A stretch of 64,000 nt of DNA, taken from NCBI GenBank assembly GCA_028829895.1, contig CM054181.1, positions 65,649,259 to 65,713,258 of the forward strand. The letters run 5' to 3'. How positions within the stretch are numbered: position 1 is the stretch's first letter; each line of letters starts with the position of its first letter. The translations under genes and the position numbers were made by a program. The notes under the pieces were generated by a model. The model was not told where the DNA came from and searched no databases. It was given only the letters and a program-made list of their open reading frames with translations. This DNA is from Sinotaia quadrata. Lineage: Eukaryota > Mollusca > Gastropoda > Architaenioglossa > Viviparidae. This document shows, piece by piece, positions 23,396 through 35,234 of the stretch.

Positions 23396-23760
23396 GGACA
23401 ATCAAGAAACAAGTATGCCAAGTATGAATTACAAAGCCGAGAAACGAATACGCCGAGTCATTAACTGATAACTACAAGGTCGAGAAACTGACTATGCAGT
23501 ATTATTAACTGAGAACTACAAAGTCGAGAAACCGACTATGCATTGTCATTAACTGAGAACTGCAAAGTCAAGAAACAGTATTCTGAGTCATGATTTACTG
23601 AATTACAAAGTCAAGAAACGAGTATAACAAGTCGTGATTTACTAAATACAAGGTCGAGAAACGAATAAGTTGAGTCATTAACTGAAAACTACAAAGTCAA
23701 GAAACTAGTGTGCTGAGCCGTGATTTACCGAACTACAGCCAAGAAACGGGTTGTACGCTG
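23396..23760. repeat. About 44-bp minisatellite, about 8 copies
   Basis: AACTACAAAGTCGAGAAACG-like core followed by a variable GACTATGCA or GTATGCCGAGTC part. Copies at about 23,467 and 23,511 are spaced 44 bp; others vary in length. Confidence 0.8.
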
Positions 23761-24420
23761 GTCATTTATTGGTCAAGATCAACCTCATTAGCGTATTCAT
23801 GTTTTGTAAGAAACTAGCATTTGAACTTTTCTATACATGTACCAGTTAAAAGAAACCAAACATAATTACAGAAGCACTAAGTATTATGCATTCAGTATAC
23901 AAATTCGACTAAGACATTTGAAAATTAACACAAAATGTCTCTATCAGTCTTGCAAAATTCTTGTAGAAGAGGGCTGTTTTACAACTTTTTTGTCACTAGA
24001 AATGAATAGAAAGTTAAGATGTTACCAAGATTCTGAGAGATCCAAGTTTTGAACACTTCCGAGGAGCGTTGCTTTTAGTAGTGGGGCAATGCTGTGATTT
24101 CCAGGTAGTTTATTTAGATAGTCTTCCAATTCGGATATTTCCCAAGGCTCCTATCACTACAGGTGTCACATCTGCGTGTACATTCCACAGTGTCTGGATT
24201 TTAAATCTAAGATCATGATATTTTTCTATATTTTCTCTTTCTTTCTTTAGTTTGTGTGTTGATGCTCATGCTGCTATGATTATTATATCCTATCAGTTGC
24301 AAATGTATAACGAAATACAAGGAAATCTTAATGTATATATTATTAATAAATCCCAATAAGAAGTCCAACTTGTCTCCCATTTGGCGGATCTCCTGGCGTT
24401 TGCAAAACTCTAGTTTTACT
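23761..24420. other. Intergenic, nothing recognised
   Basis: A 71-codon plus frame at 23837-24052 has no recognisable domain. No repeat is seen before the GATA array. Confidence 0.45.
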
Positions 24421-24579
<159 letters not shown>

Positions 24580-24594
24580 TATACTGACACATGA

Positions 24595-24720
24595 ATTATT
24601 TCCCGCACGAACTTCTTACTGAAAGAGTACTTCGATCCGCCTTTAAATTATATTAATGAGCCCCCATCCACCCACTATTACTCCCGACATATATTAAAAA
24701 GTATTCAAAGAAGTACTGTA
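24595..24720 (-). mobile_element. Possible decayed fragment of repeat family A
   Basis: Local resemblance, in the same orientation as the 44.3-45.5 kb copy, to its 44,505-44,620 part: a CTTCTTAC block, then AAGCCCCCATCAACCCACTAT against GAGCCCCCATCCACCCACTAT here, then ACATAT. The match is short and gapped. Confidence 0.35.
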
Positions 24721-26204
24721 AAATCAACAATTAAAAAACATACAAACTATATCATATTCTAACCACTAGCTTCTGTACAAATATAGTAAACAGAAACCGC
24801 TGGGTTAAGTACTGGTCTACCACTTAAAGCGTGTGCAAAATATGAACTGACTTCAGACGTCAAGGGTTTGTGCTGTACCTGTTTGGGGAAATTTAATATG
24901 CATAGCCGAAAGTAATTAACTCTCGGGGTAAACGTCTTTTGCTTCTACACACTGTCAATGTGTTGGAAATTCATGGTTACAGAAATCAAACCCTTCCACC
25001 TTTCCCAGGACCCTCAGTGACAGATATATAATCTCCATGTGTACTCCAAACTTAGCTGTCGTCTTTTCCCACTGTTTGAGAACAGGCTTGGATAAATATA
25101 TGCCAAGATTAAAAAAGAAAAGATCCTCTATAGATTAATCAAACCTGCTGTATTAAGACTGCAGTGTGTGACAGCTGTTAGATTATGCCACTATGGCTAC
25201 ACGATTCCAGCATATCACTTCAAAGAACTGATCCCTGGGCCAGCGCATTTGCCAAGTGCATTGCGGCCACTGTGTGTGCTGTGGTTTCCAGTCTGCCAAT
25301 GTGAGCTGAAGGAGGCTCGACCTCTACTTCATTCAAGAACCAATATTGTGTTGTCACTAAACAATTGACTTTTTCAAAACTGTTCTTCGAATTCATGCCA
25401 GGTCATCTCTATAATGAACAGTCTTGCATTTTAATTACACATTACCAATCATTATTATACTTTTAGCTAATGTTATTATTAATAAATAATTGCCACTAGA
25501 AAACCATAGAGTAGCATATTTTATCCACATTTTCTATTTCTAAATAACCAGGATTGTTGGGTGGCAGGGTGCCAGAGCTGTTAGACAATTGTCTGTCTAA
25601 CCAATTAAATTATTCCATAGTCATTTTGTAGTCCAATCCTGGAACATGGACTCTGTCATTTTAATTAATGCTAATGTTAATGCATGGGTGCATTCACACT
25701 ATCTACTATTTATCGTGACCACCCACTCCACAAGACATCACAATGCTAATGCATTTAAAAAAGACAGACACTTATATTAAACACCAAGAAGAATGTTCAA
25801 ATACCGTCCTTCCTTTACCCAATCCTTGTCACAGCAATAAAATAATCAAATTAATAAACCCTAACTATTCAATAAAATCTATCTTTCATCAGGAATCAGA
25901 GTGAGAAAGTATAGGAAGAACAACAGTTAATTTCATCGCCTGTTTTATGATGTAGACTGTCATTGTGTGAGGGGCCCCCTTTGTAACAATGTCGCATGCT
26001 TGCTTGCCTCACCTTGGACACTGGTTTTAACGCGCATCCTTAGGGAACACCAAACTGGTACTGGTGGTTTCTTTGTTTATTCCAAGAATAGGTATTTCAC
26101 ATAGGCAATGAGTATAAACTCTTCAAAGTCCAGTATACACAAATATACTTATTGCTTGACCAGCATTAAGGTGGAGCTGACCATAAACAACAGTAATGGG
26201 TATG
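24721..26204. other. Intergenic, nothing recognised
   Basis: No array and no supported exon. The 66-codon plus frame at 25168-25368 shows no domain. Confidence 0.5.
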
Positions 26205-26550
26205 TCTAACACACTAAGTTGGCTGTAAAAAACACGTTTATGAAACTTTCTTAATGGGTCAGTAACACATTAAAATGTATGTAAATAACGCTGTTATGAG
26301 CATTTCTTAATGGCTCAGACTAACACACTAAGATGTCCATAAATAACATTGTTATGAACCTTTCTTAATGGGTCAGTCTAACGTGTCAGTAAATAACACT
26401 GTTATGAGCATTTCTTAATGGCTCAGACTAACACACTAAGATGTCCATAAATAACATTGTTATGAACCTTTCTTAATGGGTCAGTCTAACGTGTCTTTAA
26501 ATAACACTGTTATGAGCCTTTCTTAATGGGTCATTGTAACACACTCAAAT
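26205..26550. repeat. Higher-order tandem repeat (58 + 50 = 108 bp)
   Basis: Monomers of about 58 and 50 bp share a TTATGA.C.TTTCTTAATGG core and alternate. The two-monomer block starting CTGTTATGAGC at 26291 repeats nearly exactly at 26399, 108 bp later, flanked by single diverged monomers. Confidence 0.85.
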
Positions 26551-26688
26551 GGTCTAATGACAAATGGGAAACCTGCATAGGGAATGGGAGGTAATAATGG
26601 ACAGCATTGGTGTGACGCTCGGAAATCACTCTTGCCGAATTAAAACCAAAGTGTTAATGATCATTTAATCTTTTCATGCTCTTATAAC

Positions 26689-27662
26689 AAGCTAAAGCCA
26701 ATGGAAGGGGCGATTTTCTGATTCGAGCGATGGGTAAATGCGAAGAGAGAAGTGGTTCATTAATTAATGTGTCACATGATTCACTTAGACATAAAGAAGA
26801 AGAAATTTCCTTTTATGTAGAGCAGGATATTTCAGTATCACCTGACACAAATGCAGCATATAGCAAGAGTTTGACAGAGACAGACATGGTACAGACAGGT
26901 GATAGAACTAAATCAACAGGAAGTGAGAATGAAAGTGACAGTTTGATTTTGACTAACTTGACCGAGTGTAAAATTCTAAGTGGCAGTGGTTACGTAGAGT
27001 CTCAGAGAAAAGATGACGTGCCAGAACTGTTACTACAACTGATGCAGACAGACATGCAGAATATTATGGTGAGGAAGACAGTGTAAAATTAACCTGTGAC
27101 ATGCAGAGAGAAAACATAATGTCATCATTCGGTGTGGCAGAGACAGGTGACGAGCACTGTGAGTTAGTGACAGAAACTAACGGAACTCCTACCATAGTTC
27201 TTGACAGCTTGACAGAGATAAGACAGAGAGAGAGTTAACTCAATCAAATAAGACAGACAGAGTTGACTTGTAGAATGGGTGATGCAAGGGAGACAAGCTG
27301 TAATTCGCAGTGATAAGGCGATAACTTTACACTTTGACACAGATGAAACCTTGTCGACATTACCACAAGAATCTGACTTATTAGTGATGACAGAAAATGA
27401 GTTGGATCACAAAGTAACTAGAGAATGCATAGACAGAGAGATAGACATAGACAATTCTATAGCCATTGACAAAGCAGAGATGTACAATGACAAGTTGACA
27501 GACGCAGCAGAAGTCGAAACCCTAGACTCGAGTGGGGTGAGACAAAAAGAGATTCATGCTACCGTTAGAAGAGAGACGTGTCTTACTAGTGGTAAAAGAA
27601 TAATGTATCCTAAGTCTGCATGTGGAGTAGTTGTATTTTGTGAGATATATATTATTTTATAA
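26689..27662 (+). pseudogene. Coding-like block of unknown identity, frame broken
   Basis: Three successive open stretches with similar polar, acidic composition: 26730-27086, a shifted frame from about 27040 to the TAA at 27236-27238, and 27279-27662 back in the first frame. Recurrent runs include SLTETDMVQTGDR, VAETGDEHCE and ECIDREIDIDN. The nucleotide level shows many AGACAGA motifs, which partly explains the composition. An AATAAA follows immediately (27661-27666). No family is recognised. It may be a decayed gene, a transposon-derived segment, or adjacent exons with unrecognised introns. Confidence 0.3.
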
Positions 27663-28769
27663 TAAATCTTTGTCTTTTGTTAAATCTTTCTTACGCGTAT
27701 TCATTGGTACATGTCTGGAGTAGTCAGTGGAGGTGGGGCTTGTGAGTCAATTGTTTGGATGAAAGTTAGTAAACTGTGAAATTACATTAATCCTTAAGTA
27801 GGAAGTTCCACCTGCAAAACAGATAAATTATGTGACGTTATGTACGTTACTTATAGTGGTATGTGAGTGGGGAATTCATGTTGGAAACGAATCCTAAATT
27901 TAACCAGTGATAAGTTATTATGTTTATTAAATGATAAAGGAATTCATAAATAATAATCATAATAGAGGCCAAACGTACTTTAGCGGCCACAGTTGGTAAG
28001 AAGTACTCTCAGTTTCTCTAGAATTAGGATGGCATTAACCGTCACTCTTGCTGCTAGAGTTTGTGCGCTTCTTAATCTCCTTCCCTTTCTTGTTATTGTT
28101 ATTGCTCTCCTTCTCCTTCGACTTCTTCTCCTCCTCCTGTTAGTACTTATTATTACTAATTGGTGCATACTCTAGCCTGGTCTCTCTAAAAAAAAACAGC
28201 CAAACTTCTTCAGTGGTTGTTTCTAGGCAAGGTGGCACCGGTTCACGGATTTTACTCTAAAGACAATTCAGTGGCGCGCATTCGCGTTGACAGTCTGGCA
28301 GGTCATGAAGGTTCTGCCGAAAATTATACTGTCATAAGAACACCCAGTACATTTTATATTACACGCACTCGGGGCTGTGCTATCCGCCATGATTAGTTAG
28401 CTATCAGTGACTGATTGCAGCCATTAATTAAGCAGTTGTCGTCGCTTGAGTTTACCCAGCTACGCCACAAAATTATTTTTCACACAGCCGTTTATCGCAG
28501 GAGTCCGTTTCAAGCAGCACGTCAAGCTGTTTTCAGAGTTGCGACAGATCTCTAGCAGCTGCAGCCTAGTGTTTACAAAGAATTCATTATAATTAATTAT
28601 TCGTGCTATACCCGTAAACTTTGGTTGCTCAATGGTTGGATATTGGACTCGCAAGGCGATGCCAGAAATCGGCTTCGGTTGGAAGTCCACCCTCCCTCAA
28701 GAGATATAACGGCTATAATATGGAAATACAGTAGTTTTCTTTTTTTAAAAAAAATAATAAAGCAATAAA
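27663..28769. other. Intergenic, nothing recognised
   Basis: Includes a CTCCTTCTCCTTCGACTTC-type pyrimidine tract at 28,100-28,140 that produces leucine/arginine-rich frames on the two strands. No supported gene. Confidence 0.5.
28755..28769. repeat. Left target-site duplication of the SINE-like insert
   Basis: TAATAAAGCAATAAA here is identical to 28999-29013 on the other side of the insert. Confidence 0.8.
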
Positions 28770-28998
28770 TGATGATGGTGATTACGCTCTCTCTCACCCC
28801 AGAAGCCGCAATAGACCTTTCATCTTCACGATATTCTCAGTCTTGGGCTGCCTCTTGGGGAGCCCCACAGCCTCGCGGTGCGTCTGAGGTGGGAAGCAGG
28901 AGGGCTGGCAGAAGGGGGTGAAACAGGTCGCACCTAGTTTGGCGCACAACCTCAACCGCCCTCCGTCGGTGGGGGTGGGTGGGTGCCGAAGCCCTCTT
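28770..28998 (-). mobile_element. GC-rich SINE-like retroposon, copy A
   Basis: A 229-bp GC-rich block inside AT-rich DNA, flanked by a perfect 15-bp direct repeat, the hallmark of LINE-mediated retroposition. It is over 80 percent identical by eye to 61490-61700. Read on the minus strand it runs from GAGGGCTTCGGC to a TAATCACCATCATCA-like tail. Both copies keep the same open frame of about 52 codons (for example THREAVGLPK and MKGLLRLLG) before a TGA in GGGGTGAG. Most differences between copies change the amino acid, so there is no sign of protein selection. I cannot see convincing tRNA A and B boxes, so the origin is open. Confidence 0.7.
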
Positions 28999-29013
28999 TA
29001 ATAAAGCAATAAA
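28999..29013. repeat. Right target-site duplication of the SINE-like insert
   Basis: Perfect 15-bp match to 28755-28769. Confidence 0.8.
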
Positions 29014-30124
29014 AAGTTTGTTATTAAGGAGTGGTCTAAAATTATTTTTTTTATAATTCAAATCCTTGCATTGAAAGCATATATTTATTTTAAAAAATTA
29101 AATCACTTTTATGTTTTTAGAAGTAGGCTAAACTTTCACTGTTCTTAAGGATTTTTCTAACTAGCATTGTTCGGGTTAGAGAAAGAGTTGACTTGTGTTT
29201 TTTTAAATCATATCAAAATGAATGAACTATATTTCTAAATAAATTAATGAGTTCTCGTTCTTAATTTTGTTTTTCGCAAGCACTTGGCATCTATTTACCT
29301 TACAAACTAGTACAAGTAGACATTTATTATAAGCTAGGGATTATATTTAACTTGTGTTTGTTTGTTTGTTTGTTTGTTTGCTGTAATATAATCACCATCG
29401 AACATGTTGGCAGGGGACTGTTTATGACGCAAGCAGTTTGCCCGAGGAGCAATAAACTGAAGAGATATCTTTTCTCACTAAGTTTCGATTTAGTCTGATA
29501 GATTTAACAGCTGAGAGGCAATTCTTGCGCTAAGTGACAATAAAATTTCAGTAACGTTGACAGCATACACTATTTTAACCTTCAAGCAGTCAAGGCAGAG
29601 AGATACATGACGTACTGTATTACATCAGCGAGGTAATTAATCTTTAACTTTTCTCTAGTAAAGTGATAAAACATGATGAAACCACGGGACTAAGTTTCTC
29701 CAACTGATGTATGCCAAAAATAATTCACAAAGAAACCAGCCAGTTGAGAACAAATATGCTTCAATTGTTATTACAACCACAGTTTTGGAGAGAGAAAAAT
29801 ATTTGCGGTGGGGCCAAAAGAAAGTCATCTGATCGCGAGTTTTTATGTAAATGGCTGTCCTGCAATTTGATATCAGATAACTAGTAAACATTGAAGTGTG
29901 ATTTATTTTGCAGATATTTTGTAAATAAATAAACTGGCTGGGCGTGATCTTTTGCTTGTTTCTTGTCCAAAGTATTGGAACACATTTGTTAATGTCATAA
30001 GTCAACTAATGAGTTGTCTGCACTACCGAGATTCACCAAACTCAATTCATCGGTTTTTGGATTATAACCTTATTTAAGAAGTTCATTCAAAAGAATAATA
30101 GTAAAACACATTGCAATATTTCAT
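29014..30124. other. Intergenic with a (GTTT)n run
   Basis: A GTTT microsatellite of about 24 bp lies near 29,357-29,380. The 116-codon minus frame at 29655-30005 has no recognised domain. Confidence 0.5.
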
Positions 30125-30915
30125 TATTGATAACTATGCTATTGACTACGAGTTGCCTTCTTATTGATAACTCTGCTAAAGACTACGAGTTGCCTTCTTA
30201 TTGATAACTCTGCTAAAGACTACGAGTTGCCTTCTTATTGATAACTCTGCTAAAGACTACGAGTTGCCTTCTTATTTATAACTCTGCTAAAGACTACGAG
30301 TTGCCTTCTTATTGATAACTCTGGTACTGACCAACAGTTGTTTGCCTACAAATAATTCTATAATGGACAAAGAGTTGATTGCCTATAGATAACTCTGTTA
30401 TAGACAAAGAGTTGTTTGCCTATAGATAATTCTATTATAGAATAAGACGCCTCCAGATAAATCTAATATGAACTAAGAGTTGATAGTCTATAGACAACTA
30501 TTAAGGAGTGAGAGTTGTTTGCCCACAGATAACTATTATGGACTAAGAGTTGTTTGCCCACAGATAACTCTCTTATGGAGTAAGAGCTGTTTGCCTACAG
30601 ATAACTATTATGGACTAAGAGTTTGCCCACAGATAACTCTCTTATGGACTAAGCGTTTGCCCACATATAACACTCTTATGAACCTAGAGTTGTTTGCCCA
30701 CAGATAACTATCTTATGGGCTAAGAATATTTTGCCCACTGATAGCTCGCTTATGGTCTAAGAGTTGTTTGCCCACAGATAACTTTCTTATGGACCAAGAT
30801 TTGTTTACCCACATATAACTATTATAGACTAAGAGTTGTTTGCCCACAGATAATTCTCTTATGGACCTAGAGTTGTTTGCCCACAGATCTTACGGACTAA
30901 GAGTTACTTGCGCTT
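30125..30915. repeat. 37-bp minisatellite with two subfamilies
   Basis: The left part (to about 30,330) has five near-identical copies of a 37-bp unit with ATAACTCTGCTAAAGACTAC. The right part has about 16 looser copies with ATAACTCTCTTATGGACTAA and GTTGTTTGCCCACAG, also about 37 bp. The two share the ATAACTCT...GA.TA.GAGTTG backbone, so they are subfamilies of one array. Confidence 0.9.
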
Positions 30916-31599
30916 GTGTACTACGACCCACTCGACACAGTCAAAGTTCAAGTTAAAATGTTAAAGAAAAAATTACGCACAAGCAAACAAACATACAGAA
31001 AACTCAAATAAATCGCGCGCACAAGTGTGAGGAATAAAATAAATATCTACACCATATCTGATCAAAATAAAATATCATTTATGCTGTCAGTCAGGAGTCC
31101 ATGAAATATTACCCTGTTATGTCTAAAAATGAGAACGAGCTGGGTTGTGGCCATCCTTACTTAGAGGTGGGTGAATCATTAGGGGCACTTATATGAATAA
31201 CACGGATCATTATAAAAGAGATCAATATATGAAAACAAAGAATCATTAGGAATATAAGAGAGTTATTTTTAAGAGAGCAAAAAACTGAGAGTTTATAAGA
31301 GAGTTATGTATATCAGAGATCATTATAACAGAGATCAATCTATGAATATAAAGAATCGTTAGCTGTACATCAGGGATCATTATGAATATAGTAGAGTTCA
31401 TTACATGTATATCATGCATCATTATCTGTATGACAGATCTCTCTATATATATATAAGTGCGTGCTTGTGCGTGTTTGTGTTTGTGTATGTGCGTGCTATT
31501 GCTTTTTTATTGGCAGAGTTCTCAAATATCCTCGTTTTCTTAATGGAATATGTCAAGAGGTATACATTCCATATCCAACTCACTTTATTCCCCGATATT
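30916..31599. other. Intergenic with loose GATCATTATA reiterations
   Basis: Between 31,190 and 31,430 phrases such as GATCATTATAA, GAGATCAAT and AAGAATCATTAG recur irregularly, a very degenerate array. Nothing else is recognised. Confidence 0.45.
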
Positions 31600-31825
31600 T
31601 AGAATGACGTCATAAGTTTAAAGATCATTTAATCACAAGGAAGTACAGCATAATTCACAGCCTAGCGTAGTCACTGCGTACAGGGGAATTCTACTGTCAT
31701 CCCATGCACTGACGTCATAAGTTCAAAGATCATTTGATCACAAGGAAGTACAGCATAATTCACAGCCTAATGTAGTCACTGCGTACAGAGGAATTGTACT
31801 GTCATCCCATGCACTGACGTCATAA
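31600..31825. repeat. 105-bp tandem duplication carrying CRE octamers
   Basis: Two copies plus a partial third. TGACGTCATAAGTT begins at 31605, 31710 and 31815, exactly 105 bp apart. Each contains the perfect cAMP-response-element palindrome TGACGTCA. Confidence 0.9.
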
Positions 31826-32234
31826 GTTCAATGAAGACGACGATTGGAAACTCATATAGATTGCTGGCCAGTGTTGACTTAGCAAGTAACTGGAGATAAA
31901 TTGATCTATCCATTACTGTGACGATATAATTTAATAGTGTGTGCTCAGGTGCGGTTTAAATTGGGGAGAGTGGGAATGTTGGCATTCACGTACGTTTGCG
32001 GGGGAGAAGTATATCTGGTTGGAAAGTTGGGGAATTTTATCTCCCTTTTATCGAAATTGCTGTGCTTGCATTCTTTTCACTACACACACCATCGATCATT
32101 GTCAAGACTGAAATGTTCTCTCTAGGAAATAATAAAATATGGTTTTCTTTTTTAAAAACGAACTACTAATGTATTTACAAATCATTTTCTTGGGCAATTT
32201 AATACAAAAAAATAGTAATGTAATAACACTGATC
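31826..32234. other. Spacer, nothing recognised
   Basis: A 62-codon plus frame (31937-32125) is present without a recognisable domain. Confidence 0.4.
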
Positions 32235-32450
32235 ACCTTATGTGAATGTAATTCCTGTATCTTAATGTCATCGCAATTCCTGTGTCATAGTATCATTGCA
32301 TTTCCTATATCATAATATCATTGCAATTCCTGTGTCATAGCATCTTTGCATTTCCTGAATCATAATATCATTGCAATTCCTGTATTATAGTATCATTGCA
32401 ATTCCTGTTATCATAATATCTTTGCAATTCCTGTATCATAGTATCATATC
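32235..32450. repeat. About 26-bp minisatellite
   Basis: ATCATTGCAATTCCTGTATC and variants (ATAATATC or ATAGTATC joins) recur about eight times. Confidence 0.8.
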
Positions 32451-32729
32451 GTTATCTATTTCTCCTACATACGCCAACTCGAGGAATCCGTTATAGACTC
32501 CGCTAAATGTATTAAGATTAACTGCTTTGTATATGCTAGAAATTCACTTTTTAATGCTGATTTACATAGTTTGAACTATATTCAGCTAAACTAAATTAAT
32601 GCTTGCATGTTTTTGAAATGACTATGTTAATTAGTACTGATTCCTTGTTAAAGGAACTGATTGATTGATTTAGTTTAGAGATTTGTTGTTAACTGAAGCC
32701 AAAGATTCAATCAGTATGAAATGTTGTTA

Positions 32730-33800
32730 CAGGGATTATCTGGAATTATGTCATATTATTCAGAGAATAATCTAATTATGCTATACTATTTAAAGAATTA
32801 GGTGAATTAGTACTGACATAGCGTTAAAGGGATTATCTAAATTAGTACTAGTATGTTGTAATAGGGATTATCTGAATTAGTACTCGTATGTTGTAATAGG
32901 GATTAACTGAATTACTATCCACATGTTGTTAATGGGATTATCTAAATTAGTACGTATGTTCTAAGAGGGATTATCTGAATTAGTACTCGTATGTTGTTAA
33001 AGGGATTATCTGAATTAGTACTCGTATGTTCTAAGAGGGATTATCTAAATTAGTACTCGTATGTTCTAAGAGGGATTATCTGAATTAGTACTCGTATGTT
33101 GTTAAAGGGATTATCTGAATTAGTACTCGTATGTTGTAATAGGTATTATCTGAATTAGTACTCGTATGTTGTAATAGGGATTATCTGAATTAGTACTCGT
33201 ATGTTCTAATAGGGATTATCTAAATTAGTACTCGTATGTTGTAATAAGGATTATCTAAATTAGTACTCGTATGTTGTAATAGGGATTACCTGAATTAGTA
33301 CTCGTATGGTGTTAAAGGGATTATCTAAATTAGTACTCGTATGTTGTGATAGGGATGATCTGAATTACTATCCATATGTTGTTAAATTGGTATAATCTAA
33401 CTTGTTAAACGAACTATCTGAATTAGTCTAGAATTATCTGAATTGATATGTTGTTAAAGGGATTCTCTAAATTAGTACATATAGCTTGTTCAACGAACTG
33501 TCTGCCTTAATACATTTATTGAACTACGAACACTATTTGAATTAGTACAGTTATTGTATTACGAACACTATCTGAATTAGTACAGTTATTGTACTATGAA
33601 CACTATCTGAATTAGTACAGTTATTGTACTATGAACACTATCTGAATTAGTACAGTTATTGTACTATGAACACTATCTGAATTAGTACAGTTATTGTACT
33701 ATGAACACTATCTGAATTAGTACAGTTATTGTACTATGAACACTATCTGAATTAGTACAGTTATTGTACTATGAACACTATCTAAATTAGTAGTGATATA
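32730..33800. repeat. 35-bp minisatellite, about 26 copies in two blocks
   Basis: The left block (to about 33,400) has about 17 copies of GGATTATCTGAATTAGTACT plus CGTATGTTGTAATAG. The right block (33,520-33,800) has eight very uniform copies of TACAGTTATTGTACTATGAA plus CACTATCTGAATTAG. Both units are 35 bp and share TATCTGAATTAGTA. Degenerate traces continue to about 34,270. Confidence 0.93.
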
Positions 33801-33906
33801 TTATTAAAAAGACTAAATGAATAATTACTGATCATATATCATTAAAGACTAAATGAAAATTATTACAAGTATATATACTATGCTTTAAGGACACACACAC
33901 ATACAG

Positions 33907-33942
<36 letters not shown>

Positions 33943-35046
33943 ACACAGACCTCGAGAAAAAAGTACATATATGCTATAAAAGGGGATCAAGTGTAATAAA
34001 ACTGATATATTGCTAAAGTAACTAAGCAATAACACGTGTTACTAAAGGGGTTGACAGAAGTAATATGATGTGTGTTAAAGGACCTAAGGAAACAGCCTGA
34101 CATGTTAATGGATTATTTGAATTATACTAATTTGTTCTTTAAAAGAACTCTTAATAAATATTGATCATATGTTGTTAAAGGCACTACAAGAATTAGTACA
34201 TCGTTCTTATTAAAGGAACTCATGTGACAATGTTGGCATGGTGTTAATTAAAGGAGCTATCTGAATTAGCAGGCTTTCTGGTGCAAAACTAGTACTGATG
34301 CATGTACATTGTTTAGTGAGCGACTAACTAGTCCAGAGATCGTCTGACGTAGAAACAAGGGAACACGTGCTAGGACTAAAGTAAAGAGACACGTTTGAGA
34401 AGTGCCTGTATAAATCACGGCAACGATTACGTTTTGACGTAATCTAGCCAGGACGTCCCATACTCTAAATAAATAAACAAAAACTTGCCACACTTTCACA
34501 CAGTTTTGTTTCTCTTCCTTCAACACTAATACTGCACGAACCTTACCCCTCCGCAAAAAGTATCAGTTTACGACGTGTTGTATGTAGAAAATAATGGCGT
34601 GCACACTCAAAGTATCGCGACCTTTGACACTCTGTGCCACGAACTGACAATTGGTAATTGACGTAGTAACATAGAATGAGTCCAGATTGGATGTCTTGTT
34701 TCTAGTTCGAGTTGGTCAGCTAAGCACAAACTGACGAACCAATCGTTAAAGACCTTGTATGTCAGAGGGGGAGAAAAGATGGTATTCTCTTGCGCCGCCA
34801 GAAATCAAATATCAACACGCGTCTGTCAGACGGCGTGTCTCCGCACCTCACCCTGACCTCTATGGATTTTTTTTTGGATTTTTTTTTTTTACAAACCACG
34901 TATTGAGTTTTGATGTAGGTTTGGAAATGTGGTTCAGAGAATTTAAAGAAGGATATATGTTTTTTTCTTTTGAAAGACAGATATGCCCATGCCGCTAGAA
35001 AGGACTAGATAGAGATGTAGACCAAGAAATATTAACCACACCAAAG

Positions 35047-35048
<2 letters not shown>
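33801..35048. other. Spacer with (CA)n and degenerate array edge
   Basis: A (CA)n run lies at about 33,911-33,940. After 34,280 there is unique sequence, with an imperfect inverted repeat (CACGCGTCTG against AGACGGCGTG) at about 34,817-34,838 and two poly-T runs near 34,866-34,890. No gene supported. Confidence 0.5.

Positions 35049-35107
<59 letters not shown>
35049..35107. repeat. (CA)n microsatellite
   Basis: Perfect CA repeat of about 29 units followed by a short TA run. Confidence 0.95.
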
Positions 35108-35109
<2 letters not shown>

Positions 35110-35234
35110 TATATATATACGCTTACTCACATATGTACATACATTCACATGCATGTACATACACTCAAAAATACACATACCTATGCTTACCAGTGTCAGT
35201 CTAATTACTCTTGGTCCAAACTCTGTAAACTGAT

